Assembly: GCF_016405885.1 (NCBI RefSeq)
Contig: NZ_JAEKGC010000001.1
Span: forward strand, 248,001-312,000
Origin: Arthrobacter sp. MSA 4-2
GTDB lineage: Bacteria > Actinomycetota > Actinomycetes > Actinomycetales > Micrococcaceae
Direction of reading: 5' to 3'
Length of the DNA: 64,000 nucleotides
The notes beneath the pieces were generated by a model that worked only from the letters and a program-made list of their open reading frames with translations, did no database searches and was not told where the DNA came from. Of the stretch, positions 37,609 to 47,053 are shown in pieces; position 1 is the first letter of the stretch; each line of letters starts with the position of its first letter. The position numbers were made by a program, and so were the translations under genes.

Positions 37609-38895
37609 ATGACCGAAGCCTTCGACGCCGTCGACATCATCCGGACCAAGCGGGACCGGGGCACTCTCACCCCGGAGCAGATCGATTGGACGATCGACGC
37701 CTACACGCGCGGCGCCGTCGCCGACGAGCAGATGGCCGCACTGAACATGGCCATCCTGCTCAACGGCATGGACCGGGCGGAGATCTCGCGCTGGACCGCG
37801 GCGATGATCGCCTCGGGGGAGCGCCTCGACTTCTCCTCCCTGGGCCGGCCCACCAGCGACAAGCACTCCACCGGCGGCGTGGGCGACAAGATCACCCTGC
37901 CGCTGGCACCGCTCGTGGCGGTCTTCGGGGTCGCCGTGCCCCAGCTCTCCGGCCGCGGCCTCGGGCACACCGGCGGCACCCTCGACAAGCTCGAGTCCAT
38001 CCCCGGCTGGCGGGCACACCTGAGCAACGACGAGATGATGCGCCAGCTCGCCGACGTCGGCGCCGTCATCTGCGCGGCGGGCACCGGCCTGGCCCCCGCC
38101 GACAAGAAGCTCTACGCCCTGCGGGACGTCACCGGCACCGTTGAGGCCATTCCGCTCATCGCCTCCTCGATCATGAGCAAGAAGATCGCCGAGGGCACCG
38201 GCTCACTGGTCCTCGACGTCAAGGTGGGCACCGGCGCCTTCATGAAGACCCGCGAGGACGCCCTCGAACTGGCGCGCACCATGGTCGACCTGGGCACCGA
38301 CGCCGGAGTGCGGACCGTGGCTCTGCTGACCAACATGAGCACCCCGCTCGGACTCACCGCCGGCAACGCCATCGAGGTTGAGGAATCCGTCGAGGTCCTC
38401 GCGGGCGGAGGACCCGAGGACGTCGTCGAACTCACCGTGCGCCTGGCCGAGGAGATGCTCGCCGCGGCGGGCGTGCCCGACGCCGACCCCGCAGCGGCCC
38501 TGCGCGACGGCCGCGCCATGGACGTCTGGAACCGCATGATCGAGGCGCAGGGCGGAGATCCCCGCGCCGCCCTGCCCGTGGCCCGGGAGTCCGAAACTCT
38601 CTACGCCCCCGCCGACGGCGTGCTCGTCGAACTCGACGCCCTGTCCGTCGGCGTGGCGGCGTGGCGGCTCGGCGCGGGCCGGGCCCGCAAGGAGGACGCC
38701 GTCCAGGCCGGCGCCGGGGTGCGGATGCACGCCAAGCCCGGAGCGCTGGTGCGTGCCGGAGAGCCGCTCATGACCCTGCTGACCGACACCCCGGAGCGGT
38801 TCGAGCGGGCCCGCGAGGCCCTCGCCGATGCCGTCGTGATCGCCCCGGAGGGCTCCCGTCCGGCCCAGGAACTCATCCTCGACCGGGTCTCCTAG
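37609..38895 (+). CDS. deoA: thymidine (pyrimidine-nucleoside) phosphorylase
   Basis: Splits thymidine or uridine with phosphate into base and (deoxy)ribose-1-phosphate; 428 residues. The N-terminal helical domain is followed by the phosphate-binding stretch KHSTGGVGDKITLPLAPLVA, the family signature SGRGLGHTGGTLDKLESIPG and IIASSIMSKKIAEGT-like SSIMSKKIAEG with substrate residues. The C-terminal domain is complete. It begins 41 bases after cdd with a ribosome site (CAGAGGTAGAACC), so both are on one mRNA, probably driven from the importer operon. PyNP versus DeoA specificity cannot be read with certainty. Confidence 0.95.
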   Translation: MTEAFDAVDIIRTKRDRGTLTPEQIDWTIDAYTRGAVADEQMAALNMAILLNGMDRAEISRWTAAMIASGERLDFSSLGRPTSDKHSTGGVGDKITLPLAPLVAVFGVAVPQLSGRGLGHTGGTLDKLESIPGWRAHLSNDEMMRQLADVGAVICAAGTGLAPADKKLYALRDVTGTVEAIPLIASSIMSKKIAEGTGSLVLDVKVGTGAFMKTREDALELARTMVDLGTDAGVRTVALLTNMSTPLGLTAGNAIEVEESVEVLAGGGPEDVVELTVRLAEEMLAAAGVPDADPAAALRDGRAMDVWNRMIEAQGGDPRAALPVARESETLYAPADGVLVELDALSVGVAAWRLGAGRARKEDAVQAGAGVRMHAKPGALVRAGEPLMTLLTDTPERFERAREALADAVVIAPEGSRPAQELILDRVS

Positions 38896-38902
38896 CACGC
38901 AG

Positions 38903-38937
38903 CTCCCCGCCGGCCCGCACCCGGGCCGGCGGGGGAG
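38903..38937 (+). terminator. hairpin after deoA
   Basis: CTCCCCGCCGGCCCG pairs with CGGGCCGGCGGGGGAG (one bulge) directly after the deoA stop. There is no T-run, but the large stem at the end of the salvage operon suggests termination. Confidence 0.55.
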
Positions 38938-39101
38938 TCCGTGCGCCTGCACGGGCACGGGGATGGGGGCAGGGGGAGGAATTAGGGGGCCCGAATCGGG
39001 GGTCTCCCTGATGTGGCCCGCCCGGTCCCCGCGCAGACTGATCCAATGCTTGATAACGAGGATCCTGCCCGGCGGTGCGGGCCTGCGGCCGGCGGTTCCC
39101 C

Positions 39102-39779
39102 ATGGACTTGATGTTCTCCCTGCTCGCAGGGGTCAACGAATGGGTCATCGACGCCGCGGCACAGCCCTGGGTGTACCTGGTGGTGTTCCTCTGCTGCACC
39201 GTCGACGGGTTCTTCCCGCCCTTCCCCAGCGAATCGGTGGTCGTGGGCCTGGCGTCCCTGATCCTCACCCAGGGCCACCCCAACCCCTGGCTGCTGATGC
39301 TGGCCGCCTCGCTCGGGGCCTTCCTCGGTGATAACACCGCCTACGCCATCGGCCGGGGAATCGGGCTGACCCGGTTCCGGTGGATGCGCCGGCCCCGCAT
39401 GCGCCGCTCCTTCGCCTGGGCGAAGTACGAGCTCGACAAGCGGGCGGCCTCCCTGCTCCTGGTGGGCCGCTTCCTGCCGATCGGCAGGGTGGCGGTGAAC
39501 CTCGCCGCCGGCACCACCGGCTACCCGCGCCGGCGCTTCGTCGCCCTGTCCGCCCTCGCCGGCGGCGTCTGGGGGGCGTACTCCGTGGGCATCGGCGCGC
39601 TGGCCGGTGCGTGGTTCGCCGGCAACCAGCTGCTGGGGGTCGCCGTGGCCATCGCGGTGGCCGTGGTGGTCGGCGTGGCCGTCGACCGGGTGCTCAGTGC
39701 AGCCTCCGGCAGGGCGGCGCCCCGGGTGCTTCCGGCGGCGGCCGGACCGGAGGTTCCCGACCTCGACCAGGCCGCCTAA
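39102..39779 (+). CDS. DedA-family membrane protein
   Basis: Integral membrane protein of 225 residues, DedA/VTT family. Typical features are FFPPFPSESVVVGLASLIL, an amphipathic re-entrant loop, and GRFLPIGRVAVNLAAGTTGYPRRRFVALSALAGGVWG with the conserved Arg and Gly-rich segment. Members act in lipid carrier recycling and membrane homeostasis; for this protein the exact role is unknown. ATG 39102 is chosen; a GTG 27 bases upstream is possible. It lies between deoA and add but does not fit nucleoside salvage and has a 200-base upstream gap. Confidence 0.9.
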   Translation: MDLMFSLLAGVNEWVIDAAAQPWVYLVVFLCCTVDGFFPPFPSESVVVGLASLILTQGHPNPWLLMLAASLGAFLGDNTAYAIGRGIGLTRFRWMRRPRMRRSFAWAKYELDKRAASLLLVGRFLPIGRVAVNLAAGTTGYPRRRFVALSALAGGVWGAYSVGIGALAGAWFAGNQLLGVAVAIAVAVVVGVAVDRVLSAASGRAAPRVLPAAAGPEVPDLDQAA

Positions 39780-39818
39780 GGGTGCGGCCCGTCCGGGCCC
39801 ACCTGTAGGGTTGAACGC

Positions 39819-40961
39819 GTGACGAACTCCTCCCAGACCCCCGCCCCAGGCACCTCCTTCGACATCCGCAGCCTCCCCAAGGTCTCCCTCCACGACCACC
39901 TCGACGGGGGCCTGCGCCCCGCGACCATCCTCGAGCTGGCGGCCGAGGTGGGGCATACCCTTCCGGCCTCCGACGCGGAAGCGCTCGGCCGGTGGTTCCG
40001 CGACTCCGCCGATTCCGGAACGCTGGAGCGCTACCTCGAAACCTTCGACCACACCATCGCCGTCATGCAGACCCGCGGCGCCCTGGCGCGGGTGGCCCGC
40101 GAATTCGTCGAGGACCTCGCGGCCGACGGCGTCGTCTACGGCGAGGTGCGCTGGGCCCCCGAGCAGCACACCGCCCAGGGCCTGAGCCTGGATGAGGCCG
40201 TCGAGGCCGTGCAGGAAGGGCTCTCGGCGGGCGTAGCGTCCGCCCGGGCCGCCGGGCGGGTCATCCAGGTCGGCCAGCTCATCACCGCCATGCGCCACGC
40301 CGACCGCGGCCAGGAAATCGCCGAACTCGCCGTCCGGCACCGGGACCGCGGCGCCGTGGGCTTCGACATCGCCGGAGCCGAAAAGGGCTTCCCGCCCTCA
40401 CGGCTTGCCGAGGCGTTCACCTACCTCGCCGCCCACCAGTTCCCCGCCACCGTCCACGCCGGCGAGGCCGACGGGCTGGAGAGCATCGTTGATGCGCTGG
40501 TCTCCGGGCGGGCCCTGCGCCTCGGCCACGGGGTGCGCATCGCCGAGGACATCTCCCTCGAGGAAGCCGACGCCACCGGAAACGGGGAGGACGGCGTCGA
40601 GACTGCCGTCCTCGGCCGGGTCGCCGCCTGGGTGCGCGACCGCGGGATCGCCCTGGAGCTGTGCCCGTCGTCGAACCTGCAGACCGGAGCGGTTGAGGCC
40701 TTCGGGAACGACATCGGAAGCCACCCGATCGACATGCTGTACCAGCTGGGCTTCAAGGTCACCGTGAACACCGACAACCGGCTGATGAGCGGGGTGAGCC
40801 TGACCGGGGAGTTCGAACTCCTCGCCGACACCTTCGGGTACGACCTCAGCGACCTGCTGGAGCTGACCCTCAACGCCGTCGACGCCGCCTTCCTCCCCCT
40901 CGAGGACCGGGAAGCCCTGACGGAGTTCGTGGTGTCCGCGTTCGAGACCGCCGCTTCCTAG
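39819..40961 (+). CDS. add: adenosine deaminase
   Basis: Converts adenosine and deoxyadenosine to inosine forms in purine salvage; 380 residues. Metal and catalytic motifs are SLHDHLDGGLRP, HAGEADG with catalytic Glu, RLGHGVRI, CPSSNLQTGAV and VNTDNRLMSGVSLTGEF with the metal Asp. It starts at GTG 39819 with TAGGGT 7 bases upstream and no ribosome site (leaderless). Proximity to the nucleoside importer, cdd and deoA supports a shared salvage role. mazG begins 6 bases after the stop. Confidence 0.95.
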   Translation: MTNSSQTPAPGTSFDIRSLPKVSLHDHLDGGLRPATILELAAEVGHTLPASDAEALGRWFRDSADSGTLERYLETFDHTIAVMQTRGALARVAREFVEDLAADGVVYGEVRWAPEQHTAQGLSLDEAVEAVQEGLSAGVASARAAGRVIQVGQLITAMRHADRGQEIAELAVRHRDRGAVGFDIAGAEKGFPPSRLAEAFTYLAAHQFPATVHAGEADGLESIVDALVSGRALRLGHGVRIAEDISLEEADATGNGEDGVETAVLGRVAAWVRDRGIALELCPSSNLQTGAVEAFGNDIGSHPIDMLYQLGFKVTVNTDNRLMSGVSLTGEFELLADTFGYDLSDLLELTLNAVDAAFLPLEDREALTEFVVSAFETAAS

Positions 40962-40967
40962 GCCGCC

Positions 40968-41744
40968 ATGCCCGACGCACCCGGATCCGCCGATCCGGCG
41001 GGCGGCGCCGGCGCCGCGGTTGACCGCCTGGTTGAGGTCATCGCCGTCCTGCGGGCCCGGTGCCCGTGGATGGGTGCACTTACCCACGCCTCGCTCGTGC
41101 AGTACCTGATCGAGGAGAGCTACGAACTCGTCGAGGCCCTCGAAGCGCTCGGCGGGCCCGCCGGCGCGGAGGCGGGAAACCCCGGGGTGCGGACCGACCT
41201 GCTGGGCGAGCTGGGCGACGTGCTGCTGCAGGTGGTGCTCCACGCCCAGCTCCAGCACGAGCAGGGCAGCTTCGGCCTGCGGGAGGTCGCCGAGGGGCTG
41301 ACGGCCAAGATGATCCGCCGGAACCCCCACGTCTTCGCGGCCGACGGCTCGCTGCTGGCCCCCGACGGAGGTGCGGGCGCCACCGCCGAGGAGATCGCCC
41401 GGACCTGGCAGACGGTGAAGGAGCGCGAACGCCCGGACCGCGCCTCCGCCTTCGACGGAATTCCGCAGCACCTTCCCGCCCTGGCCCGCGCCGCTTCAAT
41501 CCTGCACCGGGCCGGGACGCTCGGCGCGCTGCCCGCCCCCGGAGGTGTCGTCCCGGACGGAGCGGCAGCCCCCGACGGAGCCGCCGCGGCCGGCCCGCTC
41601 ACCGAGGAGGAGCTCGGCGACGCCCTCTTCGCGCTGGTGCGCGGTGCCGCCTCCCGGGGGCTCGACCCGGAGCGGGCCCTGCGCGCCGCCGTCCGGCGCT
41701 TCCAGGACTCGGTGGCCGGTTCTCCACCGGGCGGAGCCGCGTGA
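40968..41744 (+). CDS. mazG: MazG nucleoside-triphosphate pyrophosphohydrolase
   Basis: All-alpha NTP pyrophosphatase that cleans (d)NTP pools; 258 residues. The metal-binding motif appears as YLIEESYELVEALEAL and LLGELGDVLLQVVLHAQL, and KMIRRNPHVFAADG plus EIARTWQTVKERERP are classic for the family. One domain is clear; the rest, with a Pro/Ala-rich stretch (VVPDGAAAPDGAAAAGP), is a diverged second half. It starts 6 bases after add and likely shares its mRNA. The usual CPWD is CPWM here, a minor change near the active site. Confidence 0.92.
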   Translation: MPDAPGSADPAGGAGAAVDRLVEVIAVLRARCPWMGALTHASLVQYLIEESYELVEALEALGGPAGAEAGNPGVRTDLLGELGDVLLQVVLHAQLQHEQGSFGLREVAEGLTAKMIRRNPHVFAADGSLLAPDGGAGATAEEIARTWQTVKERERPDRASAFDGIPQHLPALARAASILHRAGTLGALPAPGGVVPDGAAAPDGAAAAGPLTEEELGDALFALVRGAASRGLDPERALRAAVRRFQDSVAGSPPGGAA

Positions 41745-41803
41745 CGGGCGTCCGCCCCCCGCGGCGGTGAACTACCCTTAAGACGGCACTGCCAACGCTT
41801 TGA

Positions 41804-43135
<1,332 letters not shown>

Positions 43136-43210
43136 TTGAACCGGAGGGCAGTTACCCTCGTTAGACGGGGTCCGCAAGGATCCCGTCGCAGCAACCAGCC
43201 GAGGAGTGCC

Positions 43211-43909
43211 ATGTCTGCCCGCCGCCCCAACGTGCCGCATGCCGTCCGTCCGTCGCCCCACGCGGCGGACCGGACGGCTGCCGGGGCACCCCCGGCGACA
43301 TCCGGCACCCATCCGGGCCAGGTCGGAGGGCCGCCGGCGGACCGGGTCCGGACCAAACCCGCCGCCGGCTCGGCACCCGCACCCCAGCCCGCCCCGACCC
43401 GGAAACATGCATCGCCGTCCGAGGTCCGGGCCGCCGAACGTGAGCAGCTCGCCGGGGCCATCCGCAGGGCAGGGGCCAGCGCGGTCCGGCCCCGGAACCG
43501 CGTGATCGTTCCGGCCGAGGACGCCAAGCCCATTCCCGCGCAGTCGTTCTCGGGGCGCCTGCTGGCACTGGCCCTCGTCCTCGTAGCGGTGATCGTGCTG
43601 CTCGTCCCCTCGGTGAGCAACTACCTCCGCCAGCAGGGCGAGGTGGCGGCCCTGCGGGGGCAGATCGCCGAGCAGCAGCAGGCCCAGGAGCAGCACCGGG
43701 CGGACCTGGCCCGCTGGGACGACCCCGCCTACATCAAGCAGCAGGCCCGTGAACGCATCTTCCTCGTGATGCCGGGGGAGAAGCGCTACCTCGTCAAGGG
43801 CGGCTCGGGCATCGAAGAGTCAACAGGCACCGGCTCGGCCGGACAGCCCGAAGACCTCCCGTGGGTCGATTCGCTGTGGGAATCGGTCTCCCGCGCCGCG
43901 ACGGACTGA
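43211..43909 (+). CDS. septum formation initiator, DivIC/FtsB-like
   Basis: Bitopic cell-division protein of 232 residues. A long disordered Pro/Ala-rich cytoplasmic N terminus (about 120 residues) is followed by one membrane helix (LLALALVLVAVIVLLVPSVSNYL), a coiled coil (RQQGEVAALRGQIAEQQQAQEQHRADLARWDD) and the family motif DPAYIKQQARERIFLVMPGEKRYLV. It belongs to the divisome near FtsL/FtsQ. ATG 43211 has CCGAGGAGTGCC upstream; the frame extends into the eno stop without support. Confidence 0.92.
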   Translation: MSARRPNVPHAVRPSPHAADRTAAGAPPATSGTHPGQVGGPPADRVRTKPAAGSAPAPQPAPTRKHASPSEVRAAEREQLAGAIRRAGASAVRPRNRVIVPAEDAKPIPAQSFSGRLLALALVLVAVIVLLVPSVSNYLRQQGEVAALRGQIAEQQQAQEQHRADLARWDDPAYIKQQARERIFLVMPGEKRYLVKGGSGIEESTGTGSAGQPEDLPWVDSLWESVSRAATD

Positions 43910-43955
43910 CAACACCAGAACACCTGCCGCACCGGGCAGCAAGGAAGGACCCCAA

Positions 43956-44609
43956 GTGGCTCAGCAGGACGAGCGGACCCCCACGGCCCGGGACCACGAG
44001 GTCCTGAGCCGCCAGCTCGGGCGGCCGGTCCGCGACGTCGTCGAGATCGGGGCACGGTGCGTGTGCGGCAACCCGCTGGTGGCCGTGACCGCACCCCGCC
44101 TCAGCAACGGCATACCCTTTCCCACCACCTACTACCTGACCCACCCCGTCATCACTTCCGCCGTGTCCCGGCTTGAGGCCGACGGCGTGATGACGGAAAT
44201 GACGGAGCGGCTCGGCCGGGACGCCGACCTCGCCGAACGGTACCGGGCCGCACACGAGGCCTACCTTGCCGCCCGCGAGGAGGTCGGCGAGCGGGCCGGG
44301 ACCGGCCCGGTCCCCGAGATCGCCGGGGTATCCGCCGGCGGCATGCCCACCCGGGTGAAATGCCTGCACGTCCTGGTGGGCCATTCACTGGCCGCAGGAC
44401 CCGGGGTCAACCCGCTGGGCGACGAGGCGCTCGAGGGCATCGCCGAGTGGTGGACAGCCGACGTGTGCTACTGCACCGGCGCCTGGGACACCTCCGGAGA
44501 GCCGCCCTCGGCCGACCTCAGCCGGCACACCAAGACCCAGGGACTCAGCCCCGAAGAGCTCGAGCGCAAGCGTGCCGGGCGACGAGCCGAAGCACAGGAG
44601 AAACAATGA
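43956..44609 (+). CDS. DUF501 domain protein
   Basis: Conserved actinobacterial protein of 217 residues, function unknown. The domain contains several conserved Cys and His residues: RCVCGNPLVAV, TRVKCLHVLVGH and ADVCYCTGAWD, plausible metal ligands. It always seems to sit between divIC and ppx in related genomes, and here its stop overlaps the ppx start in ATGA. GTG 43956 follows AAGGAAGGACCCCA, a good ribosome site. The C-terminal 40 residues are charged and variable. Confidence 0.9.
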   Translation: MAQQDERTPTARDHEVLSRQLGRPVRDVVEIGARCVCGNPLVAVTAPRLSNGIPFPTTYYLTHPVITSAVSRLEADGVMTEMTERLGRDADLAERYRAAHEAYLAAREEVGERAGTGPVPEIAGVSAGGMPTRVKCLHVLVGHSLAAGPGVNPLGDEALEGIAEWWTADVCYCTGAWDTSGEPPSADLSRHTKTQGLSPEELERKRAGRRAEAQEKQ

Positions 44610-45550
44610 GGACCGCCGCGGTTGACTGTGGAACGAACTCCATCCGGCTGCTGATCGCCGACATCGAGGACGGCGTGCTGGCCGACGTCGAACGGCGCAT
44701 GAAGGTGGTGCGCCTCGGGGAGGGGGTCGACGCCACCGGCCGGCTCTCCGAGGCCGCCCTGGCACGGACCTTCGAGGCCACCGAGGAATATGCCGAACTG
44801 ATCCGCCGGCACGGCGCCGAAGGGCTCCGCTTCGTCGCCACCTCCGCCTCCCGCGACGCCGAGAACCGGGATGTCTTCGTTGAGGGCATCCGCCAGCGCC
44901 TCGGCGTCGAGCCCGAAGTCATCAGCGGTGACGAAGAAGCGTCACTGTCCTTTCGCGGCGCCGTGAGCGTGATTGACGTGCCCGAGACCGACACCGTGAT
45001 GGTCGTTGACCTCGGCGGCGGCAGCACCGAGTTCGTCGCAGGGCGCGGCGGCGCCGTGACCGCGGCCCGCAGCATGGACATGGGCTGCGTCCGGTTCACC
45101 GAACGCTTCCTGCGCTCCGATCCGCCCGCCGGAGCCGAAATCGAGGCGATGGAACGCGAGGTCCGCGCGCTGATCAGCGAGGCCGGACGGGAGGTGCCCT
45201 TCGGGGAGGTGAGCACCCTGATCGGTGTCGCCGGAAGCATCACCACGGTGACAGCGCACGCGCTGCAGCTTCCCTCCTACCTCCCGGAGCGCATTCACGG
45301 CGCACGCCTGAGCACCGCCGCCATCGCCGGAGCCGCCGACGACCTGCTGCGCCGCGACAGGGCCGCCCGCGCGGCCCTGCCCTACATGCACCCCGGCCGG
45401 GTCGACGTCATCGGCGCCGGGGCCCTGATCTGGAAGTGCGTCGTCGAGCACATCGCCGAGGCCACCGGCGGCCGGGTCGACTCCGCCGTGGCCAGCGAAC
45501 ACGACATCCTCGACGGCATCGCCCTCAGCGTTCCCGCCCTCCGGAAGTGA
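44606..45550 (+). CDS. ppx: exopolyphosphatase / guanosine pentaphosphatase family
   Basis: Ppx/GppA-family phosphohydrolase, 314 residues, the short two-subdomain form common in actinobacteria. It has the ASKHA-fold phosphate motifs VDCGTNSIRLLIAD (5-18) and VVDLGGGSTEFVAG, and ATSASRDAENRDVFVEGI with the catalytic Glu region. It acts on polyphosphate or (p)ppGpp; which one is uncertain. The ATG overlaps the DUF501 stop (ATGA), and the protease gene begins 5 bases after its own stop. Confidence 0.93.
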   Translation: MRTAAVDCGTNSIRLLIADIEDGVLADVERRMKVVRLGEGVDATGRLSEAALARTFEATEEYAELIRRHGAEGLRFVATSASRDAENRDVFVEGIRQRLGVEPEVISGDEEASLSFRGAVSVIDVPETDTVMVVDLGGGSTEFVAGRGGAVTAARSMDMGCVRFTERFLRSDPPAGAEIEAMEREVRALISEAGREVPFGEVSTLIGVAGSITTVTAHALQLPSYLPERIHGARLSTAAIAGAADDLLRRDRAARAALPYMHPGRVDVIGAGALIWKCVVEHIAEATGGRVDSAVASEHDILDGIALSVPALRK

Positions 45551-45554
45551 TTTT

Positions 45555-46994
45555 TTGACCTTTTCGCCCTCCAGCACCCCTTCACCCACCCGGGCGGCCC
45601 GCCGCCGAGCCTCCCGAGCCGCCGCGGCGGTCCTCGCCGCGGCGATGCTGCTGTGCACTGCTGCCCCGGCCCGGGCCGACCACGTCCGGGACAAGCAGTA
45701 CTGGCTGCAGGACTACGGGGTGACCGAGGCCTGGAAGTCAACGCAGGGCGAAGGGGTCAAGGTCGCGGTGATCGACAGCGGCGTCGACAGCTCCCACCCC
45801 GACCTGCGCGGCGCCGTCACCGCCGGGATCGACGCCTCGGGCGCCGGACGCGGGGACGGCCAGCAGGGCATCGGCGAGGTCCCCGAGCACGGGACCCTCG
45901 TGTCGACCCTCCTCGCTGGCAGGGGGCATGGGCCGCGTCCCACCGAAGGGGCCGCGCCGTCCCCGCTCGAAGCTTACGGCCAGGGCCCCGACGGCATCGT
46001 CGGGGTGGCCCCGAAGGCTGACCTGCTCGCCGTGTCGGTGTGGATCGAGGGGCCCAACAGCGGCCCCAACCCGGCGGGGGTCGGCACGGACGAGCAGATC
46101 CCCAATGCCGTGCGCTGGGCGGTGGACAACGGGGCCAAGGTCATCAACATGTCGCTCGGGAGCACCTCGACCACCTGGCCCGAGAGCTGGGACGAGGCGT
46201 TCCTCTACGCCGAGAAGCGCGACGTCGTCATCGTGGCCGCCGCGGGCAACCGGGCCGGCGGGCTCACCCAGGTCGGCGCCCCCGCCACCATCCCCGGCGT
46301 CCTGTCGGTCGCTGGGCTGGACCGCAGCGGGGTGGCGAGCAGGGAATCCTCGTCCGAGGGCATCAGCATCGCCGTCGCGGCGCCGTCGGAGAACCTCGTC
46401 GGCGGGCTGCCCGGGGCGTTCTACGCCGAATGGTCGGGAACCTCGGGTGCCGCGCCGCTCGTCTCCGGGGTGGCGGCGCTGATCCGCTCCAAGTACCCGG
46501 AGCTGAGCGCCGCGCAGGTCATCAACCGCATTGTCGGCACGGCCCGCGACGCCGGCGCGCCGGGCTTCGACACCATCTACGGGCACGGCATCCTTGACGT
46601 CGCCGCCGCCGTCGGCCCCGGGGTCGAGGTCTCCGAGGCCAACCAGCTCGGCAGCATCGAGCAGTGGATCCAGGTGTACCGGCGGGGGAAGCCGCCCGCG
46701 GAGGCGGCACCTCCGGCTCCGGCCGAGAACACGGCCGCCCCCGATATCCCGGCCGCCCTGGTCCCGCAGGCCCACGAAGGGGCCGGATCCTCGACGGTGC
46801 TGCCCCCGGTGGTGGTCCTGGGCTTCTCCGGCCTGTTCGTCCTGCTCCTGGTGGCCGGAACCGTCCACGTCCTGCGGGTCCGGCGCACCGAGCGCCTGGC
46901 GCCCCCGCGGGAGGAGCCGGACACCGGTGCCTTCGACGTCCCGCAGCGGACCGACCGCCCCGCTGAAACCGGCCAGGGCAGCCCGCGCGGCTGA
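45555..46994 (+). CDS. mycosin-like subtilisin protease, membrane anchored
   Basis: Secreted serine protease of 479 residues. A twin-basic signal segment (about residues 13-41) is followed by an S8 peptidase with Asp74 (VAVIDSGVDSSHPD), His112 (EHGTLVSTLLAG), Asn232 (AAAGNRAGG) and Ser297 (WSGTSGAAPLVSG). A linker and one C-terminal membrane helix (about 417-438, VVVLGFSGLFVLLLVAGTVHVL) come before a cytoplasmic tail. This is the plan of mycosins of type VII secretion, but no ESX gene is near. The start TTG 45555 is 5 bases from the ppx stop, so co-transcribed. Substrate unknown. Confidence 0.9.
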   Translation: MTFSPSSTPSPTRAARRRASRAAAAVLAAAMLLCTAAPARADHVRDKQYWLQDYGVTEAWKSTQGEGVKVAVIDSGVDSSHPDLRGAVTAGIDASGAGRGDGQQGIGEVPEHGTLVSTLLAGRGHGPRPTEGAAPSPLEAYGQGPDGIVGVAPKADLLAVSVWIEGPNSGPNPAGVGTDEQIPNAVRWAVDNGAKVINMSLGSTSTTWPESWDEAFLYAEKRDVVIVAAAGNRAGGLTQVGAPATIPGVLSVAGLDRSGVASRESSSEGISIAVAAPSENLVGGLPGAFYAEWSGTSGAAPLVSGVAALIRSKYPELSAAQVINRIVGTARDAGAPGFDTIYGHGILDVAAAVGPGVEVSEANQLGSIEQWIQVYRRGKPPAEAAPPAPAENTAAPDIPAALVPQAHEGAGSSTVLPPVVVLGFSGLFVLLLVAGTVHVLRVRRTERLAPPREEPDTGAFDVPQRTDRPAETGQGSPRG

Positions 46995-47016
46995 GCGGGT
47001 AGAGGTTCCTCACAGT

Positions 47017-47034
47017 TAGTGAAGACTTTCACAA
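47017..47034. promoter_or_regulatory. Rex- or CRP-type operator before ndh
   Basis: TAGTGAAGACTTTCACAA differs at one base from the Rex consensus TTGTGAANNNNTTCACAA. It also reads as AGTGA-N6-TCACA, one base off a CRP site. Its centre is about 28 bases before the predicted leaderless start, over the -35 area, where binding would repress. Rex control of respiratory genes is known in other actinobacteria; here it is inference. Confidence 0.6.
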
Positions 47035-47053
47035 AGTCCGGTACTATCGAGCC

